Source: Streptomyces aureocirculatus
GTDB lineage: Bacteria > Actinomycetota > Actinomycetes > Streptomycetales > Streptomycetaceae
Length of the DNA: 64,000 bases
NCBI RefSeq assembly: GCF_000720475.1
Contig: NZ_JOAP01000004.1
Span: 62,001 to 126,000 of the forward strand
Direction: 5' to 3'
Shown here: positions 53,004 to 61,928 of the stretch, piece by piece
Layout: every line of letters begins with the position of its first letter
Position numbering within the stretch: position 1 is the first letter of the stretch
Made by a program: the position numbers and the translations under genes
Notes under the pieces: generated by a model
The model's input: the letters and a program-made list of their open reading frames with translations, nothing else
Told to the model about the DNA's origin: nothing
The model's database searches: none

Positions 53004-53453
53004 TCACCAGGTCTTGCCGGCCTGCTCACGCAGCGTGCGATTGATCCGGTTGAAGAAGTTGGTCGTCGCGATCTCCAGGATGATCGTGCCCAGCTCCTTC
53101 TCGGTGAAGTGGTCGGCGGCGGCGTCCCAGATGTCATCGGTCACACCCGGGGCGCCGTCCTGGATCCGGGTGGCGGCCTCGGTCAGGGCGAGTGCTGCCC
53201 GTTCCTGATCCGTGTAGAAGGGCGTATCACGCCACGCCACCACGTTGTGCAGCCGCTCCGCTGTCTCACCGGCCTTCCTCGCCGCCTCGTTCGAGGCGAA
53301 GACGCAGGGGCTGCACCCGTTGATCTGGCTGGTACGCAGATGGATCAGCGCGAGCAACTGCGGGTCGAGGCCCCCTTTGTGAATCGCCTTGTAGAGGTGC
53401 TGGATCGCGGTGGTTACATCGGGATCGGCCGGGCTGGTCATACGTGCTTCCAT
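53004..53453 (-). CDS. AhpD/carboxymuconolactone-decarboxylase-like protein
   Basis: 149 residues, all-helical AhpD-like fold with the redox pair CSPC in INGCSPCVFASNEA and downstream ARKAGE as in AhpD-type peroxidase partners. ATG with AAGGAG. Divergent from the ECF41 sigma factor at 53559; ECF41 genes are typically next to a carboxymuconolactone decarboxylase-like gene that the sigma factor controls, so this is the probable target gene. Confidence 0.88.
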   Translation of the reverse strand: MEARMTSPADPDVTTAIQHLYKAIHKGGLDPQLLALIHLRTSQINGCSPCVFASNEAARKAGETAERLHNVVAWRDTPFYTDQERAALALTEAATRIQDGAPGVTDDIWDAAADHFTEKELGTIILEIATTNFFNRINRTLREQAGKTW

Positions 53454-53494
53454 CGGTGCTGCTCCTTCATCGGTCCGTCACCGGTCCGTAGTCG

Positions 53495-53555
53495 GTTACC
53501 TTCGCGCTTCCGAGCGCGTCATCACCCATGACGGAGCAGAGCCGAGGAAGGTAAC
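53495..53555. promoter_or_regulatory. Inverted repeat between AhpD-like and sigma-factor genes
   Basis: gttaccttc (53495-53503) and its complement gaaggtaac (53547-53555) are separated by 43 bp in the divergent promoter region; the second arm overlaps the ribosome site (GGAAGG) of the sigma gene. Role unknown; could be a regulator site or a 5'UTR fold. Confidence 0.45.
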
Positions 53556-53558
53556 AAC

Positions 53559-54437
53559 ATGCCCGAGAGCAGTACGAAGGACCCGCTGGCCGAGGCGTTC
53601 GAGATCGAGCGCGACCGGCTGCGCGCGGTCGCCCACCGCATGCTCGGCTCGCACGCCGACGCCGAGGACGTGGTCCAGGAGGCCTGGCTGCGTCTCTCCC
53701 GTCAGAACGCGGCGACCATTCACAACCTCGGCGGCTGGCTGACCACGGTGGTGGGCCGGATCAGCCTCGATCTCCTGCGCTCGCGCCAGGCACGCCCGGA
53801 GGCGTCCTACGACGACCGTCTGTCCGAGTTCGTGGTGACGCTCGACGACGGCCCTGTTCCCGAGGACGACGCGGTGCTCGCCGACTCGGTCGGGCTCGCG
53901 CTGCTCGTCGTCCTGGAGTCGCTCGGGCCGGGCGAGCGGCTGGCGTTCGTGCTGCACGATCTGTTCGCGGTGCCGTTCGACGAGATCGGCAAGATCCTCG
54001 GCAAGTCCACCGCGGCCGCCAAGATGCTCGCCAGCCGTGCCCGTAGGAAAGTGCAGGCGCACAGGCACCCGAACGGCACCGGGCGGGGGCAGCGAGAGGT
54101 CGTCCAGGCCTTCCTGACGGCGGCTCGACGCGGCGACTTCGAAGAGTTGCTGCGGGTACTCGACCCCGAGGTGGAACTGACCGTCGACACCCCCTCCGGT
54201 GTCGTGGTCACCCTCGGCGCCACCAAGGTCGCAACCGGCGCGCAACTGTCCGCCGACGCGGCCGCACAGGGGCGGACGGTGATCGTCAACGGCCGGCCAG
54301 GAGTCGTCTCCTGGCGCGAGGACGGCTCCCCGCTCTCGGTCCTCGCGTTCACCGTCGCCGACGGCCGGATCACCGGTATCACCGTCGTGATCGACCCGGC
54401 GAAACTCGTACGGATGAGCCTGCCGGAACCAGTGTGA
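53559..54437 (+). CDS. ECF41-type RNA polymerase sigma factor
   Basis: 292 residues. Sigma region 2 (AHRMLGSHADAEDVVQEAWL) and region 4 (GPGERLAFVLHDLFAVPFDE, IGKILGKSTAAAKMLASRAR) are followed by a SnoaL-like C-terminal domain (about residues 190-290) that ends VIDPAKLVR, the place of the conserved NPDKL motif of ECF41 factors. The C-terminal domain both activates and restrains the sigma. No separate anti-sigma gene is present, as expected for the group. ATG with GGAAGG. Confidence 0.9.
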   Translation: MPESSTKDPLAEAFEIERDRLRAVAHRMLGSHADAEDVVQEAWLRLSRQNAATIHNLGGWLTTVVGRISLDLLRSRQARPEASYDDRLSEFVVTLDDGPVPEDDAVLADSVGLALLVVLESLGPGERLAFVLHDLFAVPFDEIGKILGKSTAAAKMLASRARRKVQAHRHPNGTGRGQREVVQAFLTAARRGDFEELLRVLDPEVELTVDTPSGVVVTLGATKVATGAQLSADAAAQGRTVIVNGRPGVVSWREDGSPLSVLAFTVADGRITGITVVIDPAKLVRMSLPEPV

Positions 54438-54678
54438 GCTTCGAACCTCTACGGCGGGTCCGTATATGACTTCGACGGCGCCCGTTGCCTTGCCGGACAG
54501 AACCTCACAGAACCCCAAAGAGCTCGGGCACTTTCGTGCCTGCCCGGTCATTCCCGGTCTGCGCGCGGAGTCGGCCGGGTTCCGTTCTCCGGCAGGCGCC
54601 CCAAGGCCCTGGGCGGACCGCTAACGTGGGCCTGCGGACGGCCGCCGGGCCTTGGCCGCCGGGCCTTGGAGGTAAGTG

Positions 54679-55560
54679 ATGGCCGCTGCCGAGGATGCGG
54701 CGTCTACCGGGACGATCCCGGTGCAGCAACTCCGGGCGGGCGACCATGCCTTTGCCGGTTACGGAGATGACGACGCGGGCCGCGACGTGGTGGCCGCGTT
54801 CGTCTGGGCGGGGCTCGCCAACCGCGAGAAGGTGATGGTCTTCGCCGCCCCGCGGCTGACCGAGGCCGAGGTGTGGAGCCGCCTCGACGCCCCGGGACCG
54901 CTGCTCGGTGCCGCCCGCGACCGCGGCCAGCTCGTGGTCAGCAGCATGCGCGCCCTCATCCACCCCGCCCGCAGCTTCACACCCCAGCGGCAGTGGCAGC
55001 GCATCGAGGAGGAAACCGACCGCGCGCTCGCGGAAGGCTACCGGGGCCTGCGCACGTACATCGACATGCACTGGGTCGGCGACCTCGACGCCGACATCGC
55101 GGTGATGATGTACCGCGAGTCCCATGCCGAGCATCTGTTCACCGATCGCCCTTACACCGAGATCTGCGCGTACGACAGCCGCTGGTTCTCCCCCGAGGTG
55201 CTCGCCGCCATGCACCGGGCGCACCCGTGCCGCCTGCTTCCGCACCTCGGAGCCCTGCACGCGGAACACACGGCAGCCATGGTGCGGCTCGCGGGCGAGG
55301 CGGACATCGCCACCCGGGAGGAGTTCATCGCCGCCGTACGCGAGGGGCTGGCGCGCAGCGCCGAGGCCCGACGGCTGACGGTGGACCTGTCCCAGCTCAG
55401 CTTCCTCAGCGCCGCCTGCGCCGTGGACCTGCTGCGGCTCGCCGCGTCAGCCGCACACGACCGGATCGAGGTTCGCTGCCGCTCGGCGGTGGCACGCATA
55501 CTCCGTCAAGCAGACGCCGGTCACGTCCCCAACCTGTTCATCAGCGAGGTGAGCCGCTGA
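54679..55560 (+). CDS. MEDS-STAS sensory regulator
   Basis: 293 residues. The N-terminal MEDS (DcmR-type sensory) domain runs from LRAGDHAFAGYGDDDAGRD through VVSSMRALIHP to GYRGLRTYIDMHWVGD, residues about 15-195; a C-terminal STAS domain (TVDLSQLSFLSAACAVDLLR, then DRIEVRCRS) follows. STAS domains are targets of anti-sigma kinases, so the protein is a likely antagonist in a partner-switching module. ATG at 54679 has GGAGG six bases upstream. Its stop overlaps the ATG of the kinase gene by one base. Confidence 0.85.
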   Translation: MAAAEDAASTGTIPVQQLRAGDHAFAGYGDDDAGRDVVAAFVWAGLANREKVMVFAAPRLTEAEVWSRLDAPGPLLGAARDRGQLVVSSMRALIHPARSFTPQRQWQRIEEETDRALAEGYRGLRTYIDMHWVGDLDADIAVMMYRESHAEHLFTDRPYTEICAYDSRWFSPEVLAAMHRAHPCRLLPHLGALHAEHTAAMVRLAGEADIATREEFIAAVREGLARSAEARRLTVDLSQLSFLSAACAVDLLRLAASAAHDRIEVRCRSAVARILRQADAGHVPNLFISEVSR

Positions 55561-55997
55561 TGACGGCGCCCACCCCGGACGAACCGCCTGCCTCCCGCGT
55601 CCTCATCGACTGTCCCTTCGTCCAGACCGACCTGCCCCGGCTGCGGGTGCTCGTCGACCGGTACGCGGACCGCGAGGGTCTGCCCGCACCACGCCGCGGC
55701 GACTTCATCGTGGCCGTCGACGCCGTGGCCAGCAACGCCATCGAGCACGCGGGCGGCACCGGGACACTGATCCTGCAACGGGCCGACGGCCATCTGGCCT
55801 GCCACATCCACGACTCCGGGCCCGGCTTCACCACGGACGTCGTTCCCCCGCCGGCTCCCGGGAACGGCGATCTCTCCGCGGGGCGCGGACTGTGGATCGC
55901 CTCCCTCATCACCGATCATCTCAGCATCACCAGTGACACCAACGGCAGCGTCGTCTCCCTCACCATGCGATTGCCCCACCGATCTGACCCGGTCTGA
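55560..55997 (+). CDS. RsbW-like anti-sigma/HATPase-fold serine kinase
   Basis: 145 residues with the GHKL ATPase pattern: N-box VAVDAVASNAIEHA, G1-like HDSGPGF, and G2 GRGLWIASLITD. Length and start position are those of RsbW-type kinases. Co-translation with the MEDS-STAS gene implies that it phosphorylates the STAS domain and, in its free state, binds a sigma factor; which sigma is not clear, as the ECF41 factor upstream normally has no such partner. Confidence 0.88.
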   Translation: MTAPTPDEPPASRVLIDCPFVQTDLPRLRVLVDRYADREGLPAPRRGDFIVAVDAVASNAIEHAGGTGTLILQRADGHLACHIHDSGPGFTTDVVPPPAPGNGDLSAGRGLWIASLITDHLSITSDTNGSVVSLTMRLPHRSDPV

Positions 55998-56069
55998 GCA
56001 GATCTGACCAGGTGTGAGCCGAGCCGCGCCGGACGTCACCCGACACGCGCACAGGGACAGTCGCGCCGA

Positions 56070-56098
56070 GGCCCCGGAGCGAGATCCGCTCCGGGGCC
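56070..56098. terminator. Bidirectional terminator hairpin
   Basis: A perfect 12-bp stem (ggccccggagcg, 56070-56081; complement 56087-56098) with loop agatc lies between the convergent kinase and cold-shock genes. Confidence 0.85.
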
Positions 56099-56120
56099 CG
56101 ACGATCACCTGGCCGCGTGG

Positions 56121-56498
<378 letters not shown>

Positions 56499-56529
56499 TC
56501 ATTCCGTTTACGGACCGCTCGCGGTGCGG

Positions 56530-56922
56530 TCAGGGCGCGCACGCCCTGGTGACCTTCCCGGCCGCTCGTACGATCGGAGTCAGATCGGGAGTCCTGTCAC
56601 CGTCGTTGACGGCGTCCTCCACATTGTTCACGGCCTCCTCCATGTCGTCGACGGCCGCAATCACGTCCTTGTCGCTCTGCTTGTCCCGGATTTCACCGAG
56701 GTTGTCCCTTATATGGTCGAATGCCTTGTCGTCCTCGTTCGGGTACAGCACCGCGTCCTGCGCGGCCTTCCTGAGTAACCCGACGCTGTCGGACGCCGCA
56801 TCGGCCGCACGGACACAGTCCACCGCGTCGCCGGGATCACACCCCGCGAGCCCCACCCCCACGGGGGCGACGAGGAGGGCAGAGACTAGGGCGACAGTGA
56901 TATGCCGGTGACGTGCGGTCAT
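56530..56922 (-). CDS. Small secreted lipoprotein
   Basis: 130 residues. A signal peptide (ITVALVSALLVAPVGVG) ends in the lipobox LAGC, so the protein is lipidated at Cys27 and held on the outer face of the membrane. The mature part is helical and acidic (DNLGEIRDKQSDKDVIAAVD, MEEAVNNVEDAVNDG) with two further Cys. No family recognised. ATG with GGAAGG. Downstream hairpin at 56404-56429 is its likely terminator. Confidence 0.75.
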   Translation of the reverse strand: MTARHRHITVALVSALLVAPVGVGLAGCDPGDAVDCVRAADAASDSVGLLRKAAQDAVLYPNEDDKAFDHIRDNLGEIRDKQSDKDVIAAVDDMEEAVNNVEDAVNDGDRTPDLTPIVRAAGKVTRACAP

Positions 56923-57092
56923 GCGAAGGTCCCTTCCGAGCGCAGGCGCGCGAGCGCGCAGGCATACGAGCGTGCGGCACACTGGCACACCCGCCTCTAA
57001 GAACGCCTGGTTCAGGTGGCAAGGTTGTCGCCCTCTGCTGAACGTGCTGGTGCAAGCCAATCTTTGACCGGAAGCCGCCCTTGGAGCTGAGC

Positions 57093-58292
57093 ATGGACGC
57101 GCAAGACCCGCAGGACACGGCCAAGAGGCTGCGGGCGATCTGCGGCGAGTTGTCGGACCGCTTCTACGAGCGGGACGACGTGGTGCGCACGCTCCTCGCC
57201 ACGCTGCTCGCGGGACAGCACTCGCTGGTGCTCGGCCCGCCGGGAACAGCCAAGTCCGAGCTGGCCCGGGAGCTCACGGGCAGAGTCGATGGGGCGTCCT
57301 ACTGGGAGATCCTCCTGTCGAAGTTCACCGCGCCGACGAGGATGTTCGGACCCATCGACGTCGCCGCGCTGGCCCGCGGCGAGTACCGCCAGGTGTACGA
57401 CGGCCGTGCCACGACCGCGCACATCGCGTTCATCGACGAGATCTTCAAGTGCTCCACGGCGGCGCTCAACGAGACGCTCGGCTACCTCAACGAGCGGATC
57501 TATCACCCCGAGAGCGGTGGCGAGCCCATCCGCTGCCCCCTCATCGGGGCCATCACGGCGAGCAACGAACTGCCCAGCGGGGACGACACGGCCGCGATCT
57601 ACGACCGGCTCCTCGTACGGATCGAGGTCGGGTACCTGGAGGACCCCTCGAACTTCGCCGCGCTGGTCCGCTCCGCCGTCAGGCGCCCGGCGGCTTCGGC
57701 GCGGACCACGGTCGGCCTTGCCGCGTTGCAGCACGCCGTGGCCGGAAGCGTCCCGGCCGTGGAGGTCCCCGACGGGATCGTGGACGCGGTGTGCACGCTG
57801 CGGGCGGCCCTGCGCCGCAAGGAACTCGTCGCCTCCGACCGCCGTTGGCGGCAGGCGGTGGGCCTGCTCCAGGCGGCCGCGTACCTGGACGGCCGCCCGG
57901 CGGTGGCCGAGACCGACCTGTCGGTGCTGACCCATGTGCTGTGGGACTCCCCCGCCCAGCGCCCCGCCGTCGAGCGCGAGGTGCTGCACCTGGTCAATCC
58001 CGACGCCAAGGAGGCGCTCGACCTGGCCGACACCATCGAGGACATCGAGGCCCAACTCGACGCCATGGCCGGGCAGTCCCGCGAGGCGCTGAGCGAGTGG
58101 GTCATCAAGAAGGCCCACAACAAACTCGCCATGGCGGGCAAGCGTCTGGAGAAACTCCGCGAGGAAGCGGCCGTCGCGGGCCGGTCCACCGCCACCATCG
58201 ACCGGGTCACCGGCCGCCAGCGGGCTGTCCGTGCGCGCGTCCTCACCGAGGCCCTCGGCATGGACGCGAGCACGGTGCAGGCCCAGTTCTGA
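57093..58292 (+). CDS. MoxR-family AAA+ ATPase (RavA-like)
   Basis: 399 residues. Walker A GPPGTAKSELA (residues 52-62), Walker B IAFIDEIFKC, sensor 1 ITASNE and a sensor-2-type helix RDRLLVRIEVG (as YDRLLVRIEVG) identify MoxR/RavA. These hexameric chaperones work with a VWA partner, encoded directly downstream, to mature or insert cofactors in target complexes. ATG at 57093 has GGAG seven bases upstream. The gene ends TGA at 58292 with the downstream frame overlapping. Confidence 0.9.
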   Translation: MDAQDPQDTAKRLRAICGELSDRFYERDDVVRTLLATLLAGQHSLVLGPPGTAKSELARELTGRVDGASYWEILLSKFTAPTRMFGPIDVAALARGEYRQVYDGRATTAHIAFIDEIFKCSTAALNETLGYLNERIYHPESGGEPIRCPLIGAITASNELPSGDDTAAIYDRLLVRIEVGYLEDPSNFAALVRSAVRRPAASARTTVGLAALQHAVAGSVPAVEVPDGIVDAVCTLRAALRRKELVASDRRWRQAVGLLQAAAYLDGRPAVAETDLSVLTHVLWDSPAQRPAVEREVLHLVNPDAKEALDLADTIEDIEAQLDAMAGQSREALSEWVIKKAHNKLAMAGKRLEKLREEAAVAGRSTATIDRVTGRQRAVRARVLTEALGMDASTVQAQF

Positions 58293-59896
58293 ACGGCGGG
58301 GAGGACTCCGGATCGACCACCACGGCCGTCGTCGCGGACCGGTTCGACCGGATCACGTGGCGCGACACGTACGAGCAGTCGGCCGGACTGCGCGAGCTGG
58401 CCGCGGAGTTGGAGGGGCGTCGCGAGGGGCTGGCGGGGCGTGAGAAGGAGTTGGCGGGGCGTGAAGAGGGGTTGGCGGGGCGTGACGTCTGCGCCACCGA
58501 CCTTCTGGCCGACGCGTTTCTGGCCGCGTACAAGGTCAGCCCTCGGTTGCGCGAACGGGCGGAGATGGACCCTCGCCGACTGGTGAACCACCAGATCATC
58601 GCCGCCTTGCTGGATTCGCCGGAGTTCGAGGACCTGCGCCGGGAGACGGTCGGCGACCCGTACGCCGCCGCCATGGCCGTACTCGCCCAGGCCACCGCGC
58701 TGCGCCGCATCCTCGGTCGCCTGCGGGACGCCGGGGAACAGGCCGAGCAGGCGCGACGAGCCCAGCAGGACGGCGAGAGCGCGTCGGCCGCCGAGGCCGC
58801 CGCACAGCAGAACGCCGAGGCAGCCGAGACCGCCACGCAGCAGGACGGCGAGGCCACCGAGACCGCCGCGCAGCACGCCGCCCAGGACGCGGCGCGACAA
58901 GCCGCCCAGGACGCCACGCACGCCCTCGCCGCCGCGGCCCCCGGCATCGGTGCCACCGTACGGAACGCCGTGGCGAAGGCCTCGCGAGCCGCGCGGGAGG
59001 AGGCCGCGCTGATGCGGGCGTGGGGCGTCGGTCCCGGCGAGCTGGAGCGGATGCCGTTCGACGAACGTGCCCGGCTCGCCGAGCGGCTGCGCACCAGCCG
59101 ACTCGCACAGTGGGCGGAGCTGATCGGCCGCTTCCGGCAGATGGCCGGCGGCGAGCGGGCCCGGAAGGTGGAGAACACCACCGGGGAGCTTGTCGGCGTC
59201 ACGCTCGGCGATGACCTCTCCCGCGTCATCCCCTCCGAGCTGGCCAACCTCGGCCTGCCCGAGCTGCGTGCGGTGTTCGCCGCGCGCTACGCCGCAGGGG
59301 AGCTGATGCTGTACGACAGTCAGGGCGAGCAGGCCACCGGGCGGGGCGCCGTCATCGCATGCGTCGACACCTCGCACTCCATGTACATGGAGGGGCCCGG
59401 CGGCATCACCCGGGAGGCGTGGGCCAAGGCGTGCGCCCTGGCCCTGCTCGACCAGGCCCGGCACGCGGGACGTGACTTCGTCGGCATCCTGTTCTCCGCC
59501 GCCGACAAGCTCCAGGTCTTCCGCTTCCCGGCAGGACCGCCCGCGGACATCGCCCAGGTGCTCGACTTCGCGGAAACCTTCCTGGGCGGCGGCACCAGCT
59601 ACCAGACCCCTCTCACAGTGGCCGCCGAGCTGCTCAAGGAGGAGTTCAACGACGCCGCCCGCACGCGCGGCGACATCGTGATGCTCACCGACGACGAGTG
59701 CGGCGTCACCGAAGAGTGGATGCGGGACTGGAACGACGCCAAACGCCTCCTGGGCTTCCGCGTCTTCGGCGTGGCCATCGGCGCCCCGCCCGCCGCCGAG
59801 GCGGGCTCCGTCCTCGACGCCCTGTCCGACAACCTCCGCTCCATCGAGGACCTCACCGACCCCCACGCAGCCGCCGACCTGTTCCGCGTGATCTGA
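58289..59896 (+). CDS. VWA-domain protein (ViaA-like), start uncertain
   Basis: About 530 residues. N-terminal helical region with a tandem EGLAGRE/KELAGRE segment from 21-bp repeats, an Ala/Gln/Glu-rich low-complexity coiled coil (about 150-200), and a C-terminal von Willebrand A domain with MIDAS CVDTSHSMYM, GGGTSYQTPL and LTDDEC. It is the expected partner of the MoxR ATPase. The start is a problem: no ATG, GTG or TTG precedes the conserved DRFDRITWRDTYEQSAGLRE. A GGGGAGGA site at 58296-58303 is followed by a TCG where a start is expected. The CTG at 58289 overlaps the MoxR stop (CTGA) and is given here as a placeholder. Confidence 0.75.
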   Translation: MNGGEDSGSTTTAVVADRFDRITWRDTYEQSAGLRELAAELEGRREGLAGREKELAGREEGLAGRDVCATDLLADAFLAAYKVSPRLRERAEMDPRRLVNHQIIAALLDSPEFEDLRRETVGDPYAAAMAVLAQATALRRILGRLRDAGEQAEQARRAQQDGESASAAEAAAQQNAEAAETATQQDGEATETAAQHAAQDAARQAAQDATHALAAAAPGIGATVRNAVAKASRAAREEAALMRAWGVGPGELERMPFDERARLAERLRTSRLAQWAELIGRFRQMAGGERARKVENTTGELVGVTLGDDLSRVIPSELANLGLPELRAVFAARYAAGELMLYDSQGEQATGRGAVIACVDTSHSMYMEGPGGITREAWAKACALALLDQARHAGRDFVGILFSAADKLQVFRFPAGPPADIAQVLDFAETFLGGGTSYQTPLTVAAELLKEEFNDAARTRGDIVMLTDDECGVTEEWMRDWNDAKRLLGFRVFGVAIGAPPAAEAGSVLDALSDNLRSIEDLTDPHAAADLFRVI

Positions 59897-59981
59897 CACC
59901 GAGCGTTCGGCCAAGCGTGAACGGTGCGGCGAGCGGGCGCCACGACCATGTCGCTGTCGCCGAGCAGTGACGTGGGCCCCG

Positions 59982-60220
59982 TCAGCCGAAGCTCTGGATG
60001 TGTTGGGCGTGATCGTCCAAGATCGGGAGAACCTCATCGGCCGGACCGGACGGCAACTGGCACAGCACCTCAGTGATGCCGAGCCGACGAAGGTGTTCCA
60101 GTTTTCCCTCGGTCGGAAGGGTGCCCGAAGGAACGACCCGCAGCGTGGACGGATCGCGGTCCATGGCGGCGAAGCGCTCCCGCAGGGCAGGTAGGAAACG
60201 AACTCCCCCTCGAAGCCCGC
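59982..60220 (-). pseudogene. Remnant of an LLM-class (F420-type) oxidoreductase, C-terminal part
   Basis: The reading frame ending at 59982 encodes LPALRERFAAMDRDPSTLRV, VPSGTLPTEGKLEHLRRLGI and PADEVLPILDDHAQ, the typical end of luciferase-like F420-dependent oxidoreductases. Upstream sequence is spread over other frames (a region of 60 codons to about 60412 is open but not the same family), and no start or barrel core exists. The whole gap 59897-60543 contains nothing else I can support. Confidence 0.6.
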
Positions 60221-60543
60221 GGTTTCCGGCTGCCGGAGTGTACGCATCGCAGCCATACCAATGTGCATGGGTTCCCTGCTTCCCATGGGGGGCAGGAACA
60301 GGGGATGTGGCCCCAGCTCCACCGAGGAATACCCATGGTGGCCGTCACGGGTTCGCCAGGCCACCCTCTTCACGAGCTCGGCCACGTCATCCCGCACGAA
60401 TGTCGCCTGCACATGCGTTGACCCATGACGTACTCCGCGCTTTCATCGCGTGAGTCCTCCGCACAGACGGTGCCGGAGCGTTACTGGGTACGAGGCCATG
60501 AGGGATGACTGCGGTCTTCCTCGGCCGAAGGGGGAGCTGCCTG

Positions 60544-61764
60544 ATGAGACCTTCACCGCGCGTTTCCGTGACCGTCGCTTTGGCGGCCGCCCTCACCTGT
60601 CTCACCTGTACCGCGGGGGCGGCGAGCGAGGACCGGGCCCCGCGCACCGAGCGGATCAGCGTGGCGCCCGACGGCACCGGCGGCAACCACCACTCGGTGG
60701 ATCCGTCCGTCAGCGCGGACGGACGCGTCGTCGCCTTCATGTCGTCGGCGACCAATCTGATGCCCGGAACCGACGTGCCCACCAGCGTCTTCTACCGGAC
60801 GGCTGCCGGCGCGCCCCTCAAGCGCGTGGTGGTACCGGGCGAGTCGACGATGTTGCCCAGGGTGTCCGATTCGGGCCGCCACCTGACGTTCACCTCGTAC
60901 TCGGCCGCAACCCAGAAGTACTCCGTCCATGTGATGAACCTGCGTACCGGACGGGTCGACCCTGTGGCGCCCGCGCTGGAGGACGGCTACCGCGCGAACT
61001 ACGGCGCGGCCCCGCTCAGCGCGGACGGACGGTACGTCGCCTTCGTGGCCGAAACCGCCGCCGACGAGAACGGGACGTCCCACTGCCGGGTCATGCTCCT
61101 GGACCGCCGGACGCAGCGGCTGTGGCGGGCCGGTCCGCCCACGGACCGCGACTGCCAGGACATCTCCATGAGCGCCGACGGCCGCAAGGTGGCCTACCGG
61201 GTCGGCTACTCGGGGCCCTCCGACGGCGACGCGGCGGACATCCTGGTGTACGACCGCGTGACCGGGAGGACCGTGCAGGCCGATGTCACGTACAACGGGG
61301 CGCCTGCCGACAGGTCGGCGCTCTCTCCGGTGCTGAGCGCCGACGGATCCAAGGTCGGCTTCGACTCGGTGGCCACGAACCTGGTCCCGGGCACCGACCC
61401 CAACGGGGACTCCGGCACGTCCTGGAACGCCTTCGTCCGCGACCTGCGCACCGGCACGCTCCAGCGGTACGACGGCCGCTCCCCCACCGATCTCACCCTG
61501 GTGTCGGATCTGTCGGCGGACGGTTCGAAACTGCTCCTCAACACGGCCGACGCGGACCGCAGGACGCTGGGCCTCGTCCTGCGCGAGCCGCGCACCGGCC
61601 ACGAGGAGCTGCTCTCTCCGGGGCAGGACGGCAAGCCCGTCACCGTGGGCCGCGCGGCACTGAGCACCGACGGGTCGACGGCCGTCTTCGACTCCTACCA
61701 CCCCCACCTGGTCCCCGACGACAAAAACCTGATCGGAGACGTCTTCGTACGCACCCTGCGCTGA
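60544..61764 (+). CDS. Secreted TolB/PD40-type beta-propeller protein
   Basis: 406 residues. The signal peptide SVTVALAAALTCLTCTAGAA is followed by a WD40-like (PD40) propeller; at least six blades show the SADGRxVAF or SADGSKVGF core (for example PSVSADGRVVAFMSSATNL, PLSADGRYVAFVAE, VLSADGSKVGFDSVATNLV). It is an extracellular or surface-bound binding protein of unknown ligand. ATG at 60544 with GGGGGAG; an ATG at 60505 is also open. Confidence 0.85.
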   Translation: MRPSPRVSVTVALAAALTCLTCTAGAASEDRAPRTERISVAPDGTGGNHHSVDPSVSADGRVVAFMSSATNLMPGTDVPTSVFYRTAAGAPLKRVVVPGESTMLPRVSDSGRHLTFTSYSAATQKYSVHVMNLRTGRVDPVAPALEDGYRANYGAAPLSADGRYVAFVAETAADENGTSHCRVMLLDRRTQRLWRAGPPTDRDCQDISMSADGRKVAYRVGYSGPSDGDAADILVYDRVTGRTVQADVTYNGAPADRSALSPVLSADGSKVGFDSVATNLVPGTDPNGDSGTSWNAFVRDLRTGTLQRYDGRSPTDLTLVSDLSADGSKLLLNTADADRRTLGLVLREPRTGHEELLSPGQDGKPVTVGRAALSTDGSTAVFDSYHPHLVPDDKNLIGDVFVRTLR

Positions 61765-61928
61765 GCCCCGCCCTTCCGGTGGCACCACCCGGCACGCCGC
61801 CACCGTGCCCGGCCCCGGCCTGCTCGCCGATCGCGCTGATGCGGGATTGCGGTGGCAGCGCCGGGGCACCGGGCACTGGTACGCAGGAACTTCCTGTCGG
61901 CGGGCAACGGACACATCGGGAGTCAGGG

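Noticed and set aside
57599..60412. 937-codon minus-strand frame across MoxR and VWA genes
   Set aside because: Starts in the LLM remnant region and then runs antisense through two well-supported genes.
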